A stretch of DNA of 64,000 nt from CAVRCA01 sp963719345 (GTDB lineage Bacteria > Pseudomonadota > Alphaproteobacteria > Acetobacterales > Acetobacteraceae). The translations under genes and the position numbers were made by a program. The stretch spans positions 1 to 64,000 of the forward strand of contig CAVRCA010000001.1 in the NCBI GenBank assembly GCA_963719345.1. Reading direction: 5' to 3'. The notes beneath the pieces are model-generated. The model saw nothing but the letters and a program-made list of their open reading frames with translations. It was not told the DNA's origin and did no database searches. Below are positions 1-8,662 of the stretch, one piece after another. Each line of letters opens with the position of its first letter. The stretch's first letter is position 1.

Positions 1-971
1 CGCTGCGCAACCTCGAGCGCGACCTCAAGGCGATGGTGTTCGGTCAGGACAAGGCGATCGAGGCGCTGGCCGCTGCGATCAAGCTGTCGCGCGCCGGCCT
101 GCGGGAGGCCGAAAAGCCGATCGGCAACTACCTGTTCAGCGGCCCGACCGGCGTCGGCAAGACGGAGGTGGCGCGTCAGCTCGCCTCGACCCTCGGGATC
201 GAGCTGATCCGCTTCGACATGTCCGAATACATGGAGCGCCATTCGGTCTCCCGGCTGATCGGCGCTCCGCCGGGCTATGTCGGGTTCGACCAGGGCGGTC
301 TGCTGACCGACGCGATCGACCAGCATCCGCATGCGGTGCTGCTGCTCGACGAGATCGAAAAGGCGCATCCCGACCTGTTCAACATCCTTTTGCAGGTGAT
401 GGATCACGGCAAGCTGACCGACCACAACGGCAAGACGGTCGATTTCCGCAACATCATCCTCATCATGACCACCAACGCCGGCGCCTCGGACATGGCGAAG
501 GAGGCGATCGGTTTCGGGCGGGATGTGCGCGAGGGCGAGGACGGGGAAGCCATCAAGCGGCTGTTCACCCCAGAATTCCGCAACCGGCTCGACGCGGTGA
601 TTGCGTTCGCCGGCCTCACGCCCGAGATCGTCGGCCGCGTCGTCGAAAAGTTCGTCATGCAGCTCGAGGCGCAGCTGGCCGACCGCAACGTGACGATCGA
701 GCTCAGTTCGGCGGCGAAGGAGTGGCTGGCCGAGCGGGGCTACGACCGGCTCTACGGCGCTCGCCCGCTGGCCCGGGTGATCCAGGAGTACATCAAGAAG
801 CCGCTCGCAGAGGAGCTTCTCTTCGGCAAGCTGGTGAAGGGCGGCTCGGTCAAGGCGACGCTCAAGGACGGCAAGCTCGATTTCGAGATCATCGAGGCGT
901 CCGTCCCGGCGCTGCCGAAGCCCGATGACGAGGAGGGCGGCTCCGACAAGGAACAGGAAATCGTAGACTGA
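1..971 (+). CDS. clpA: ATP-dependent Clp protease ATP-binding subunit ClpA, C-terminal part (5' end outside the window)
   Basis: AAA+ unfoldase that feeds substrates, including N-degron proteins delivered by ClpS, to ClpP in the cytoplasm. The frame is open from base 3, so only the second ATPase domain is present. Visible are a Walker A (GPTGVGKTE, near base 141), a Walker B (LLLLDEIEKAHPD, near base 335), the GAPPGYVGFDQGG pore-loop region between them, and the C-terminal small domain with a sensor-2 type GARPL segment near base 757. The motif spacing fits ClpA rather than ClpB. The tail is acidic and ends in EQEIVD. The N-terminal part, and any clpS upstream, lie outside the window. A strong inverted repeat follows the stop codon. 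Confidence 0.95.
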   Translation, partial: LRNLERDLKAMVFGQDKAIEALAAAIKLSRAGLREAEKPIGNYLFSGPTGVGKTEVARQLASTLGIELIRFDMSEYMERHSVSRLIGAPPGYVGFDQGGLLTDAIDQHPHAVLLLDEIEKAHPDLFNILLQVMDHGKLTDHNGKTVDFRNIILIMTTNAGASDMAKEAIGFGRDVREGEDGEAIKRLFTPEFRNRLDAVIAFAGLTPEIVGRVVEKFVMQLEAQLADRNVTIELSSAAKEWLAERGYDRLYGARPLARVIQEYIKKPLAEELLFGKLVKGGSVKATLKDGKLDFEIIEASVPALPKPDDEEGGSDKEQEIVD

Positions 972-977
972 TTTTCC

Positions 978-1009
978 CCAGCGGGACCGGCAAAGGCCGG
1001 TCCCGCTGG
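978..1009. terminator. Perfect 14-bp inverted repeat between convergent genes, probable bidirectional terminator
   Basis: Arms at 978-991 and 996-1009 are exact reverse complements around the 4-base loop aaag. The hairpin sits in the 49-base gap between the clpA stop and the stop of the antiporter coming from the other strand. A TTTT run at 972-975 becomes AAAA when read from clpA, so the U-run is poor in that direction. Read from the antiporter, the hairpin is followed by CCCC-type bases and then AAAA. The placement and the perfect stem support a terminator serving both genes. Confidence 0.75.
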
Positions 1010-1020
1010 CTGTCCAACGA

Positions 1021-2568
1021 TCAGTCCTGCGGCGACCGCCCGAGCCGTCGCGCGGTGTACATCTCCGCCCAGTCGATCTCTTCCTCGACGGCTTGATAGG
1101 CATCGTCACCGATCTCGCCGGCTCGACGCAGCCGCTCGATCTCGTCGCGCTCAGCTCTCAGGGCCTGGGTGCGCGCGGCGGCAACCAGCCTCATATCCGG
1201 CCATTGCTCAGTATTTTCGGCTCGCACGTATTCCATGCCGAGGATGGGCGCGGTGAGCCGATCGTCGGTCCCCAGCGTGGCCAACGCCGCGTCGAGCGCG
1301 CGGCCACGCGCATGCCGGATTTCGCGGTCCACCTGGTCGTCGCTGGGCAGATCGAGCCACCCGATGAGTGGCCGTAGCGTCAGACCCTGGACCACAAGCG
1401 TCCCGAGCACGACCGCGAAGGCGGAAAACAAGATCAGGCCGCGAAACGGAAATGCTTCCTCTGGCAAGGCGAGCGCCGTCGCCAACGTCACCGTGCCGCG
1501 CATGCCGCACCAGGCAATCACGGTCCCGGTGCTTGCGGTGGGGCGCATCAGACCTGGGCGGAGATTGATGCCGAACCGCCGGTTCTTCCATCGCACGGCA
1601 CTGTTGTAGCCCATCACCCAGGCGAGCCGGCCGAGGATGGTCGTCACCAGGATGACCGCGCCGAAGCCTGCGAAAACCTCCCAATCGCCCCCTGGCAGCG
1701 CCTGCAGAATGATCCGCAACTGCAAGCCCATCAGGATGAACGCGAACACGTTGAGGGCGAAAACCACTACGTCCCAGACGGCGTAGGACGGGATGCGCAA
1801 TTGGGCACTCATGCGCTCCGCAGGCCAATGCGCGATCGTCACCGCGTAGCAGACTATCGTGATGATGGGCGACAGGTCGAGACGGGTCGCCAGGATCCAC
1901 ACGGCAAACGTGCCGATGAACTGGAACATGACGGAGGTTGGCACGTCACTCACCTGCCTGATCAGGCGCGGGAAGAGGATTCCGAGGACTATGCCGAGGA
2001 CCGCACCGCCGACAACGGCGAGCCCAAGCAGGGGAACGTCGCTCCAGCCGGACCATGCTCCGAGTGCCGTCGCCAGCGCTGCCCGATAGATCAGCAGAGC
2101 GGTGACGTCGTTCAGCAGGCTTTCGCCCTCGAGGATCACCAGCACGCGGTGCGGCAGCCGCAATGCGCGGAGCACCGCGGTGGCAGCGGAGGCGTCGGGC
2201 GGTGCGACGATCGCGCCAAGCACGAGCGCGACCGGCCAGGGCATGTCCGGTCGCAGCCAGCGCGCTACGACGGCGACGGCGACCACGGTCAGCACCACGG
2301 CAACCACGGCACCGCCGGCGATCGGACGCCAATTATCCCGCAGGTCGCGCGGCGAGGTGTCGTAGGCCGCGTCTAGCAGCGTCGGCGCAACGAACAGGGT
2401 GAGCACGAGATCGGGCGCGAGGGTCAGTGAAGGCGTACCCGGCAGCAGCGCCAGGCCGGCGCCCGCGATCGCCAGGAAGGCGGGGTAGGGCGCGCCGACC
2501 CGGCGGGCGAGCGCCGCCAGCAAGGCCCCGGTCATCAGCAGCGCGATGGTGATTTCAAACAGCGCCAT
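1021..2568 (-). CDS. Na+/H+ antiporter, CPA1 (NhaP/NHE) family
   Basis: Inner-membrane monovalent cation/proton exchanger of 515 residues, the usual length for bacterial CPA1 members. Roughly a dozen hydrophobic segments fill residues 1-410. The family-type motifs are GAIVAPPDASAAT at about 119-130 and the EGESLLND ion-site motif at 147-154. A GMRGTVTLATAL segment lies near 356, matching the GLRGAVSL signature. A charged cytoplasmic tail of about 100 residues follows the last membrane segment. The gene is convergent with clpA and divergent from the phosphatase gene that starts 69 bases away. The transported ion cannot be told from sequence. Its role is probably pH or sodium homeostasis. Confidence 0.9.
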   Translation of the reverse strand: MALFEITIALLMTGALLAALARRVGAPYPAFLAIAGAGLALLPGTPSLTLAPDLVLTLFVAPTLLDAAYDTSPRDLRDNWRPIAGGAVVAVVLTVVAVAVVARWLRPDMPWPVALVLGAIVAPPDASAATAVLRALRLPHRVLVILEGESLLNDVTALLIYRAALATALGAWSGWSDVPLLGLAVVGGAVLGIVLGILFPRLIRQVSDVPTSVMFQFIGTFAVWILATRLDLSPIITIVCYAVTIAHWPAERMSAQLRIPSYAVWDVVVFALNVFAFILMGLQLRIILQALPGGDWEVFAGFGAVILVTTILGRLAWVMGYNSAVRWKNRRFGINLRPGLMRPTASTGTVIAWCGMRGTVTLATALALPEEAFPFRGLILFSAFAVVLGTLVVQGLTLRPLIGWLDLPSDDQVDREIRHARGRALDAALATLGTDDRLTAPILGMEYVRAENTEQWPDMRLVAAARTQALRAERDEIERLRRAGEIGDDAYQAVEEEIDWAEMYTARRLGRSPQD

Positions 2569-2637
2569 CCGGCGTCCTTCATGATTGCAAGGTCACCGGG
2601 CTTGCGCGTCGCCCGACGCCCGGTAGTTTGGCCGGAC

Positions 2638-3351
2638 ATGGTAGAGTTGACGCAAGCCCCCGCGACCCTTCCCCTGGGCCGCCGTATCTACGCGATCGGT
2701 GACATCCACGGGTGCGCTGATCGATTGCTCCATCTGCACCAGGAGATCGCCGAGGATCTGGCCCAGCGCCCGGTGGAGGCCCCGCTGCTGGTCCATATCG
2801 GCGACTACGTCGATCGTGGTCCCGACAGCGCGGCCGTGGTGCGCCGCCTCGCGTGCGGCGAGCCGCTGCCGGGCGTGGCCACGGTCAACCTGGTCGGCAA
2901 CCACGAAGAGACCATGCTGCACGCCCTCGACGGCGAGCGCGCGGCGGCGACCGACTGGCTGTTCTCAGGCGGCCGCGAGGCGCTGGCGAGCTGGGACATT
3001 GAGCCGAACTCGCCGCGTGATGGCTGGCTGCCCGCGCTGCCTCCGACTGATGTGGCGTTCCTGCGCGGGCTCGCCTTGTGGCATCGCGAGGGCGACTACC
3101 TGTTCGTCCATGCCGGGCTCCGGCCGGGCGTTCCCCTCGACGAGCAGGCCCGCCAGGACATGCTGACGATCCGCCAGCCTTTCCTCACCTACGAGCAGTC
3201 ATTCGGCATGGTGGTGGTCCACGGCCACACGCCCACGTCCAAGCCGATGGTCAAGGCCAATCGGATCGGCATCGACACCGGCGCGGTGTTCGGCGGCCGG
3301 TTGACCTGCCTGGTCCTGGAGGGCGACCGCCTGGGCTTTCTGCGAGCCTAA
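2638..3351 (+). CDS. Calcineurin-like metallophosphatase (Ser/Thr protein phosphatase / ApaH-like)
   Basis: A predicted dinuclear-metal phosphatase of 237 residues. The five PPP-family blocks are in order: GDIHGCADRL at about residues 21-30, GDYVDRG near 56, GNHEE near 87, HAGLRPG near 160 and VHGHTP near 197. This matches the bacterial serine/threonine phosphatase and diadenosine tetraphosphatase group. The physiological substrate is not predictable. An in-frame ATG at 2581 exists, but conserved sequence begins after 2638 and the first 19 codons look non-coding, so 2638 is preferred. The ribosome site is weak. The stop is 3 bases from the stop of the convergent SDR gene. Confidence 0.87.
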   Translation: MVELTQAPATLPLGRRIYAIGDIHGCADRLLHLHQEIAEDLAQRPVEAPLLVHIGDYVDRGPDSAAVVRRLACGEPLPGVATVNLVGNHEETMLHALDGERAAATDWLFSGGREALASWDIEPNSPRDGWLPALPPTDVAFLRGLALWHREGDYLFVHAGLRPGVPLDEQARQDMLTIRQPFLTYEQSFGMVVVHGHTPTSKPMVKANRIGIDTGAVFGGRLTCLVLEGDRLGFLRA

Positions 3352-3354
3352 TTC

Positions 3355-4044
3355 CTACCAGGGGATCGGCTTGCCCTGGAAATCCAGGAACTTGTGTCCG
3401 CCGGCGCCGCGCTCGCGGTCCAGCACGTCGACGATCCCGCGCACGCTATCCTCGACCGAGACGGCGGCGTTCGGGCCGCCCATGTCGGTGCGCACCCAGC
3501 CGGGATGGAACGAGAGGACGGTCAGCTTCCTGCCTCCGAGACCGGCGGCGAAGCAGCGGGCGAGCGCGTTCAAGGCCGCCTTGCTGGCCCGGTAGGCGGC
3601 GCTGTTGCCGACGTTCATCTCGGCGATGCTGCCCATGCGGGACGACATGAAGGCGACCGTGCCGTCCTCGGAAACCCGGTCGAGCAAGGCGAGCGCAAGC
3701 TGCACCGGCGAGAGGGCATTGGTGGTCATGATGGCGGCGAACGCGGCTTGCGAGAGGTCCGGCAACTCCGCCCGCTCGCTCACGCCGGCGTTGACGAACA
3801 CGAGATCAAGCGGCGTCCCGCCCAGCTTGCCGGCAAGCGCCTTGACCTGTCCGGCGTCGTCGATGTCGAGCGTTTCCAAGCGGAGCCGTCCGGGCCGGTT
3901 GCGGGCCAGGTCCGCCAACTCCGACGCGCGTTGCGGCTGCCGTGCCGTGGCGATCACGTTCCAGCCGCGATCCAGCAGTTCGCGGGCCAGCCCCAGTCCG
4001 AGCCCTCGGCTCGCACCCGCGACAAGGGCAACAGGTTCGGCCAT
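3355..4044 (-). CDS. SDR family oxidoreductase
   Basis: Short-chain dehydrogenase/reductase of 229 residues with a single Rossmann domain. Visible are the cofactor-binding GASRGLGLG at residues 10-18, an NAG motif (VNAGVSE), the catalytic serine in MSSRMGS and the catalytic YRASK. A late GWVRTDMGG segment is typical of the classical C-terminal region. The ATG at 4044 is preceded by AGGAGAG at good spacing. An upstream in-frame start at 4104 would add 20 residues without family similarity, so it was rejected. The substrate is unknown. The gene is divergent from the glutathione S-transferase, with about 110 bases between starts. Confidence 0.9.
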   Translation of the reverse strand: MAEPVALVAGASRGLGLGLARELLDRGWNVIATARQPQRASELADLARNRPGRLRLETLDIDDAGQVKALAGKLGGTPLDLVFVNAGVSERAELPDLSQAAFAAIMTTNALSPVQLALALLDRVSEDGTVAFMSSRMGSIAEMNVGNSAAYRASKAALNALARCFAAGLGGRKLTVLSFHPGWVRTDMGGPNAAVSVEDSVRGIVDVLDRERGAGGHKFLDFQGKPIPW

Positions 4045-4154
4045 GATCGTCTCTCCTGGTGGTCGGTCAGCGTCGCTCTCGCGCCGACCCGTCACACGTG
4101 ACAAGGCACCAGGGAAAGGTCAACCTGGGCGTCGTGGTTTTCGATGGGGAACGC

Positions 4155-4802
4155 ATGAGTACCGACAGACCGATCACCCTGTTCCACTCACCCAACACAC
4201 GATCGACGGGGACGCGCATCCTGCTCGAGGAGCTGGGTGTCCCCTACACGCTTCGTGTCCTGAACATGAAGGCCGGCGAGCATCGCCAGCCGGCCTATCT
4301 GGCAATCAATCCGATGGGCAAGGTGCCGGCCGTACAGCACGGCGACACGGTCATCACCGAGCAGGTCGCCATCTACACCTACTTGCCGGACCTGTTCCCC
4401 GAGGCGGGGCTGGCACCGGCGTTGGACGATCCGCAGCGGGGCGCCTATCTGCGCTGGCTGGCGTTCTATGCCGCGAGTTTCGAGCCGGCGGTGGTCGACC
4501 GCGCCTTGCAGCGCGAGCCCGGATCGCCGGCGATGAGCCCGTATGGTGATTTCGACACCATGCTGGGAACGCTCACCGGCCAACTGGCGAAAGGCGAATA
4601 CATCCTCGGCGACCGCTTTTCGGCGGCCGATGTTCTGTGGGGCACGGCGCTGGGTTGGACCACAAGCTTCAAGATCGTGCCCGCGACACCGGAGATCAGC
4701 ACCTACGTGCAGCGCGTGGGCTCGCGCCCGGCGGTGGCGAAGGTGCAGGCCCAGGATGCGGAACTGGCGGCCTCGCACGAGGCGGCCGCGCAAACCGGCT
4801 GA
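4155..4802 (+). CDS. Glutathione S-transferase family protein
   Basis: A cytosolic GST of 215 residues. The N-terminal thioredoxin fold contains LFHSPNTRS (residues 8-16) as the likely glutathione-activating region, then NPMGKVPAV with the cis-proline and VITEQVAI at the position of the usual E-S gamma-glutamyl site. The helical C-terminal domain contains the GDRFSAADV motif near 160. The start at 4155 was chosen because MSTDRPITLF begins the fold directly. The frame is open upstream to 4059, but that stretch is not GST-like. The conjugated substrate is unknown. Confidence 0.9.
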   Translation: MSTDRPITLFHSPNTRSTGTRILLEELGVPYTLRVLNMKAGEHRQPAYLAINPMGKVPAVQHGDTVITEQVAIYTYLPDLFPEAGLAPALDDPQRGAYLRWLAFYAASFEPAVVDRALQREPGSPAMSPYGDFDTMLGTLTGQLAKGEYILGDRFSAADVLWGTALGWTTSFKIVPATPEISTYVQRVGSRPAVAKVQAQDAELAASHEAAAQTG

Positions 4803-4815
4803 GCGGCGCGGCCGG

Positions 4816-5911
4816 ATGCGGCGCGGCTTGTTCCTACTCGCCGGCGCGGCGCTGCTGGTGCTGTCGCTGGCGGCGCCGGCCCAAGAGCGGGTGGTGAACG
4901 TCTACAACTGGACGGACTACATCGACCCCGCCGCGATCGAGCAGTTCCAGCGCGAGACCGGCATCCGCGTCCAGTACCGACGTCTACGACAGCCTCGAGA
5001 CGCTGGAAGGCAAGCTGCTGGCCGGGCGGTCGGGCTACGACGTGGTGGTGCCGACCAGCGAGCCGACGTTCTCCCGGCTGATCCGCTCGGGCGCCCTGCA
5101 GCCGTTGGACCGGGCAAAGCTGCCGCACTGGGACGGGCTCGACCCGGCACTGATGCAGCGGGTGGCGACCTCCGATCCGGGCAACCGGTACGGCGCCATC
5201 TATCTCTGGGGCACGATCGGCCTCGGGTTGCTGCCCGATCGGGTCCGCGCGTTGGCGCCCGACGCTCCGCTGGAGAGCTGGGATCTGTTGTTCCGGCCCG
5301 ACAACGCCCGGCGCCTTTCCCCATGCGGCATCACGATGCTCGACTCCGCGATCGACGTCATCCCGAGCGCTCTGCATTACGCCGGCCGGGACCCCAACAG
5401 CACCGACCCCGTCGATTTGGCGGCGGCGGAAAAGGTGCTGCTCGGCATCCGGCCGTTCATCCGCAACTTCGTCTCGGCCGCGGCGGTGAACGTGATGGCC
5501 GGCGGCGAGGATTGTCTCGCCTTCTCGTATTCGGGCGACATGGTGCAGGCCGCCGCCCGCGCCGACGAGGCCGGGCGCGGCGTGCATGTGCGCTACGTCG
5601 CGCCGCGCGAAGGGGCGCAGCTGTGGTTCGACATGCTGGCGGTTACGAAAGACGCGCCCCACCCGGCCGAGGCGCTGGCGTTCATCGATTTCCTGCTCCG
5701 GCCCAAGGTCATGGCCGGGATCACCAACCAGGTACGCTATGCCAACGCGGTGCCCGCCAGCCGCCCCGACATCCGCCCGGAGATCGCCGGCAACCCGGAC
5801 ATCTATCCCTCCGCCGCGCAGATGGCGCGATTCTTCACGGTGAGCGCCGTCCCTCCCGCCGTCGAGCGGGCGCGAAGCCGGATGTGGGCGCGGTTCAAGG
5901 CAGGGCAGTAG
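4816..5911 (+). pseudogene. Polyamine-type ABC transporter substrate-binding protein (PotF/PotD-like), frameshifted
   Basis: Periplasmic spermidine/putrescine-type binding protein at the head of a four-gene transporter operon. The first 50 or so residues include a signal peptide (hydrophobic LFLLAGAALLVLSLAAPAQ) and VVNVYNWTDYIDP, which is diagnostic for the family. One extra base near 4977 then breaks the frame. Removing a C restores reading into VYDSLETLEGK and the long remainder ending at the TAG 5909-5911. All family motifs are intact on both sides, so a sequence error is more likely than true inactivation. The ATPase gene starts 6 bases after the stop. Confidence 0.85.
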
Positions 5912-5916
5912 GCGGC

Positions 5917-6990
5917 TTGACGCTGCTGCGGATCGAGGGGCTGACCAAGCGCTACGGTGCGGTTGCGGCGCTGGACCAGGTTGATCTGGACATCGCCGCC
6001 GGCGAGATGTTCGTGCTGCTCGGCGCCTCGGGGTCGGGCAAGACGACGTTGCTGCGTAGCGTTGCCGGGTTCATCCGTCCCGATGCCGGCCGCCTGCTGC
6101 TCGACGGGCGGGACCTTGCCGGTCTGGCGCCGCACCAGCGTCCGGTGAACACGATGTTCCAATCCTACGCGCTGTTCCCGCACATGACCGTGGCCGCGAA
6201 TATCGGGTTCGGACCCCGGCAGGACGGCCTCCGTCGCGCCGAGGTCGCGACCCGGGTCGAGGAGATGCTCGAGCTTGTGCAGTTGCCCGGGTTCGGCCGG
6301 CGGCGGCCCGACCAGCTCTCCGGCGGCCAGCGCCAGCGCGTGGCGCTGGCGCGGGCGCTGGCGCGCCGGCCGCGGCTGCTGCTGCTCGACGAGCCGCTGT
6401 CCGCGCTCGACCGGGGATTGCGCGAGCAGACCCGCGCCGAACTGGTCGGATTGCAGCGTCGGCTCGGCACCACGTTCGTGCTCGTCACCCACGACCAGGA
6501 GGAGGCGATGACGATGGCCTCCCGGATCGGGATCATGCGGGAGGGCCGGATGATGCAGGTCGGCACACCGGCCGTGCTCTACGAGACACCGGCCAGCCGC
6601 TTCGTCGCGACGTTTCTGGGCTCGGCCAACGTGCTGGACGCGGTCGTGCGGGAGAACGGCCCGGATGGCGCGCTGCTCGATGTGCCCGGCATGGGTGCGG
6701 TCCGGACAGGCGGGCCGGCGCCCTTGGGTCCAGGGGCGCGGGTGTTCCTGGCGATCCGGCCCGAGCGGGTGGCGCTCGGCGTGGCCGGTCCGCCGAACGG
6801 TTATGACGCCATCGTGCAGGACTGCGCCTACCGGGGCGACGCACTGACCTGCGTGCTGCGGCTGGCGGCCGGCGGCACGTTCCGCGCCACTCGGCCTTTG
6901 TCGGACGGTGTCGCCGCGGTCGGCCTGAAGCCGGGTGCGGCGACCGGCGTCTCGTTCGCGCCGAGTGCCTGCATGCTGCTGGCCGAGTGA
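5917..6990 (+). CDS. Polyamine-type ABC transporter ATP-binding protein (PotA/PotG-like)
   Basis: A cytoplasmic ATPase of 357 residues energising the importer. The ABC domain carries Walker A GASGSGKTT near residue 35, the Q-loop region MFQSYALFPH, the signature LSGGQRQRVALARAL near 130, Walker B LLLLDEPLSALD near 155 and the switch histidine in VTHDQEEA. The C-terminal 120 residues form the TOBE-type regulatory domain (IRPERV). No ATG fits. The TTG at 5917, six bases after the binding-protein stop, begins MTLLRIEGLTKRYG. The frame is open far upstream inside the binding-protein gene, but that is overlap and not a fusion. The stop overlaps the next start as TGATG. Confidence 0.93.
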   Translation: MTLLRIEGLTKRYGAVAALDQVDLDIAAGEMFVLLGASGSGKTTLLRSVAGFIRPDAGRLLLDGRDLAGLAPHQRPVNTMFQSYALFPHMTVAANIGFGPRQDGLRRAEVATRVEEMLELVQLPGFGRRRPDQLSGGQRQRVALARALARRPRLLLLDEPLSALDRGLREQTRAELVGLQRRLGTTFVLVTHDQEEAMTMASRIGIMREGRMMQVGTPAVLYETPASRFVATFLGSANVLDAVVRENGPDGALLDVPGMGAVRTGGPAPLGPGARVFLAIRPERVALGVAGPPNGYDAIVQDCAYRGDALTCVLRLAAGGTFRATRPLSDGVAAVGLKPGAATGVSFAPSACMLLAE

Positions 6991-7820
6991 TGCGCCGTGC
7001 CCTCGTGCTGGCGGTGCCCTGGACTTGGCTCGGCCTCTTCCTGCTGCTGCCGACCACGATCGTGGTGGCGATCGCCTTCGCCCGACCGTCGGACGGCGTG
7101 CCGCCGTTCGAGCTGGCGGCCGACCCGCAAAACTTCGCCACGCTGGCAGCTGACGGTTATTATCTCGCCGCCTTCCTGCTGAGCCTGCGCGTCGCGCTCG
7201 TCTCGGCGCTCGCCTGCCTGCTGATCGGCTACCCCATGGCGCTGGCGATCGCGCGCGCGCCGGAGCGATGGCGGCCGTTGCTCCTGATGCTGGTCATCCT
7301 GCCGTTCTGGACCGGTTTTCTCCTCCGCATGATCGCCTGGATCGGGCTGCTGCGGGACGATGGCTGGATCAATGGAGCCCTGTTGTGGGCGGGCGTCGTC
7401 CGCGCGCCGCTGCGGCTGCTCTACACCGGCTTCGCGATGTACGTCGGCATCACCTATGCCTATCTCTCGTTCATGATCCTGCCGCTCTACGCCCGGCTGT
7501 CGAGGCGCGACCCGGCGCTCGAGGAAGCGGCGGCGGATCTCGGGGCGCCGCCCTGGCGCGTGTTCCTGCGCGTCGTCCTGCCGCTCTCGATGCCAGGCGT
7601 GTGGGCGGGGCTGCTGCTCGTGTTCATCCCGGCCATGGGCGAGTACGTCATTCCGGAGCTGCTCGGCGGCCCCGGCGTCGCGACGATCGGCCGCGTGCTG
7701 TGGGCCGAGTTCTTCCAGAACCACGACTGGCCGACGGCGGCGGCCCTGGCGGTCGCGCTGCTGGCGGTGCTGGTGGTGCCGGCGGCAGTCTGGCAGTGGC
7801 GGCAGGGCAGGGCGGCTTGA
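6990..7820 (+). CDS. ABC transporter permease (PotB/PotH-like)
   Basis: Inner-membrane permease of 276 residues with about six membrane helices. The EAA-loop, which contacts the ATPase, reads EEAAADLGAPPWRVFLRVVLP near residue 178. The helix order and the ARLSRRDP segment before the loop fit the PotB/PotH group of polyamine importers. The ATG at 6990 shares its A with the TGA of the ATPase gene, which suggests translational coupling. The 3' end overlaps the second permease by four bases (TTGA). Together with the second permease it should form a heterodimeric channel. Confidence 0.92.
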   Translation: MRRALVLAVPWTWLGLFLLLPTTIVVAIAFARPSDGVPPFELAADPQNFATLAADGYYLAAFLLSLRVALVSALACLLIGYPMALAIARAPERWRPLLLMLVILPFWTGFLLRMIAWIGLLRDDGWINGALLWAGVVRAPLRLLYTGFAMYVGITYAYLSFMILPLYARLSRRDPALEEAAADLGAPPWRVFLRVVLPLSMPGVWAGLLLVFIPAMGEYVIPELLGGPGVATIGRVLWAEFFQNHDWPTAAALAVALLAVLVVPAAVWQWRQGRAA

Positions 7821-8626
7821 GGCCTGGCTTTCTCCTCAGCTGGCTGATCGCCGGCTACGTTTTCCTGTACGTCCCGATCGCGCTGCTCGTCGCCTTCAGC
7901 TTCAACGAGTCCCGGCTGCTCACCGCTTGGAGCGGGTTCTCCTGGCGCTGGTACGGGATGCTGTGGCGCGATGTTCCGCTGCGCGACGCCGCCCTGCTGT
8001 CGCTGCGCATCGCCGTGCTGTCGGCGACGGTGGCGACGCTGATCGGGACCGCTGCCGGCTATGCGCTCGCCCGGTTCGGCGCCTTCCGTGGCCGGGGCGC
8101 GTTCGCGGCCGCGCTGGCCGCACCGTTGGTGTTGCCGGACGTCATCGTCGGGCTCTCCTTGCTGCTGCTGTTCGTGGCACTCGAGCGTGCGACCGGATGG
8201 CCGGCGGGACGGGGAGCGGGCACGATCGCGCTGGCGCATGCGAGCTTCGCCTTCGCCTACGTCGCCGTGGTGGTGCAGGCCCGCCTGGCCGACGCCGGGA
8301 GCGACCTCGAGGAGGCGGCCGCCGACCTCGGCGCGCCGCCCTGGAAGGTCTTCCTCGTCGTCACGGTTCCGCTGATGGCGCCGGCGCTGGTGTCCGGCTG
8401 GTTGCTCGCGTTCACGCTGTCCCTCGATGACGTGGTGGTGGCGAGCTTCGTCTCCGGGCCGGGCGCCTCGACCTTGCCGATGGTGCTGTTCTCGGCCATG
8501 CGCCTCGGGATCACGCCGGAGATGAACGCCTTGGCCACCGTCGTCCTCGGCGTCGTTCTTCTGGCACTCGGCGGCGCATGGCTGGTTCGCCAGGCGCCGG
8601 TTGCCCGCCGGTCGGCGCTTCGCTAG
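7817..8626 (+). CDS. ABC transporter permease (PotC/PotI-like)
   Basis: The second inner-membrane permease of the importer, 269 residues with about six helices. It starts with a hydrophobic LIAGYVFLYVPIALLVAFSFN typical of PotC/PotI. The EAA-loop is EEAAADLGAPPWKVFLVVTVP near residue 168, followed by LSLDDVVVASFVSGPG, a PotC hallmark. The proposed start is the TTG at 7817 inside TTGA, overlapping the stop of the first permease. No ATG or GTG lies nearer to the conserved N-terminus. It ends the operon, and the aminotransferase gene begins 37 bases later. Confidence 0.92.
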   Translation: MRPGFLLSWLIAGYVFLYVPIALLVAFSFNESRLLTAWSGFSWRWYGMLWRDVPLRDAALLSLRIAVLSATVATLIGTAAGYALARFGAFRGRGAFAAALAAPLVLPDVIVGLSLLLLFVALERATGWPAGRGAGTIALAHASFAFAYVAVVVQARLADAGSDLEEAAADLGAPPWKVFLVVTVPLMAPALVSGWLLAFTLSLDDVVVASFVSGPGASTLPMVLFSAMRLGITPEMNALATVVLGVVLLALGGAWLVRQAPVARRSALR

Positions 8627-8662
8627 GTTCCGCCGCTTCCCGCGCAGCACAACGGGCCTCCC

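Noticed and set aside
4543..6990. An 815-codon open frame spanning the binding-protein start and the ATPase
   Set aside because: Apart from the first 50 or so residues of the binding protein, it is out of frame with that gene until the ATPase begins at 5917. It is a frame overlap caused by high GC and the break near 4977, not a fusion.
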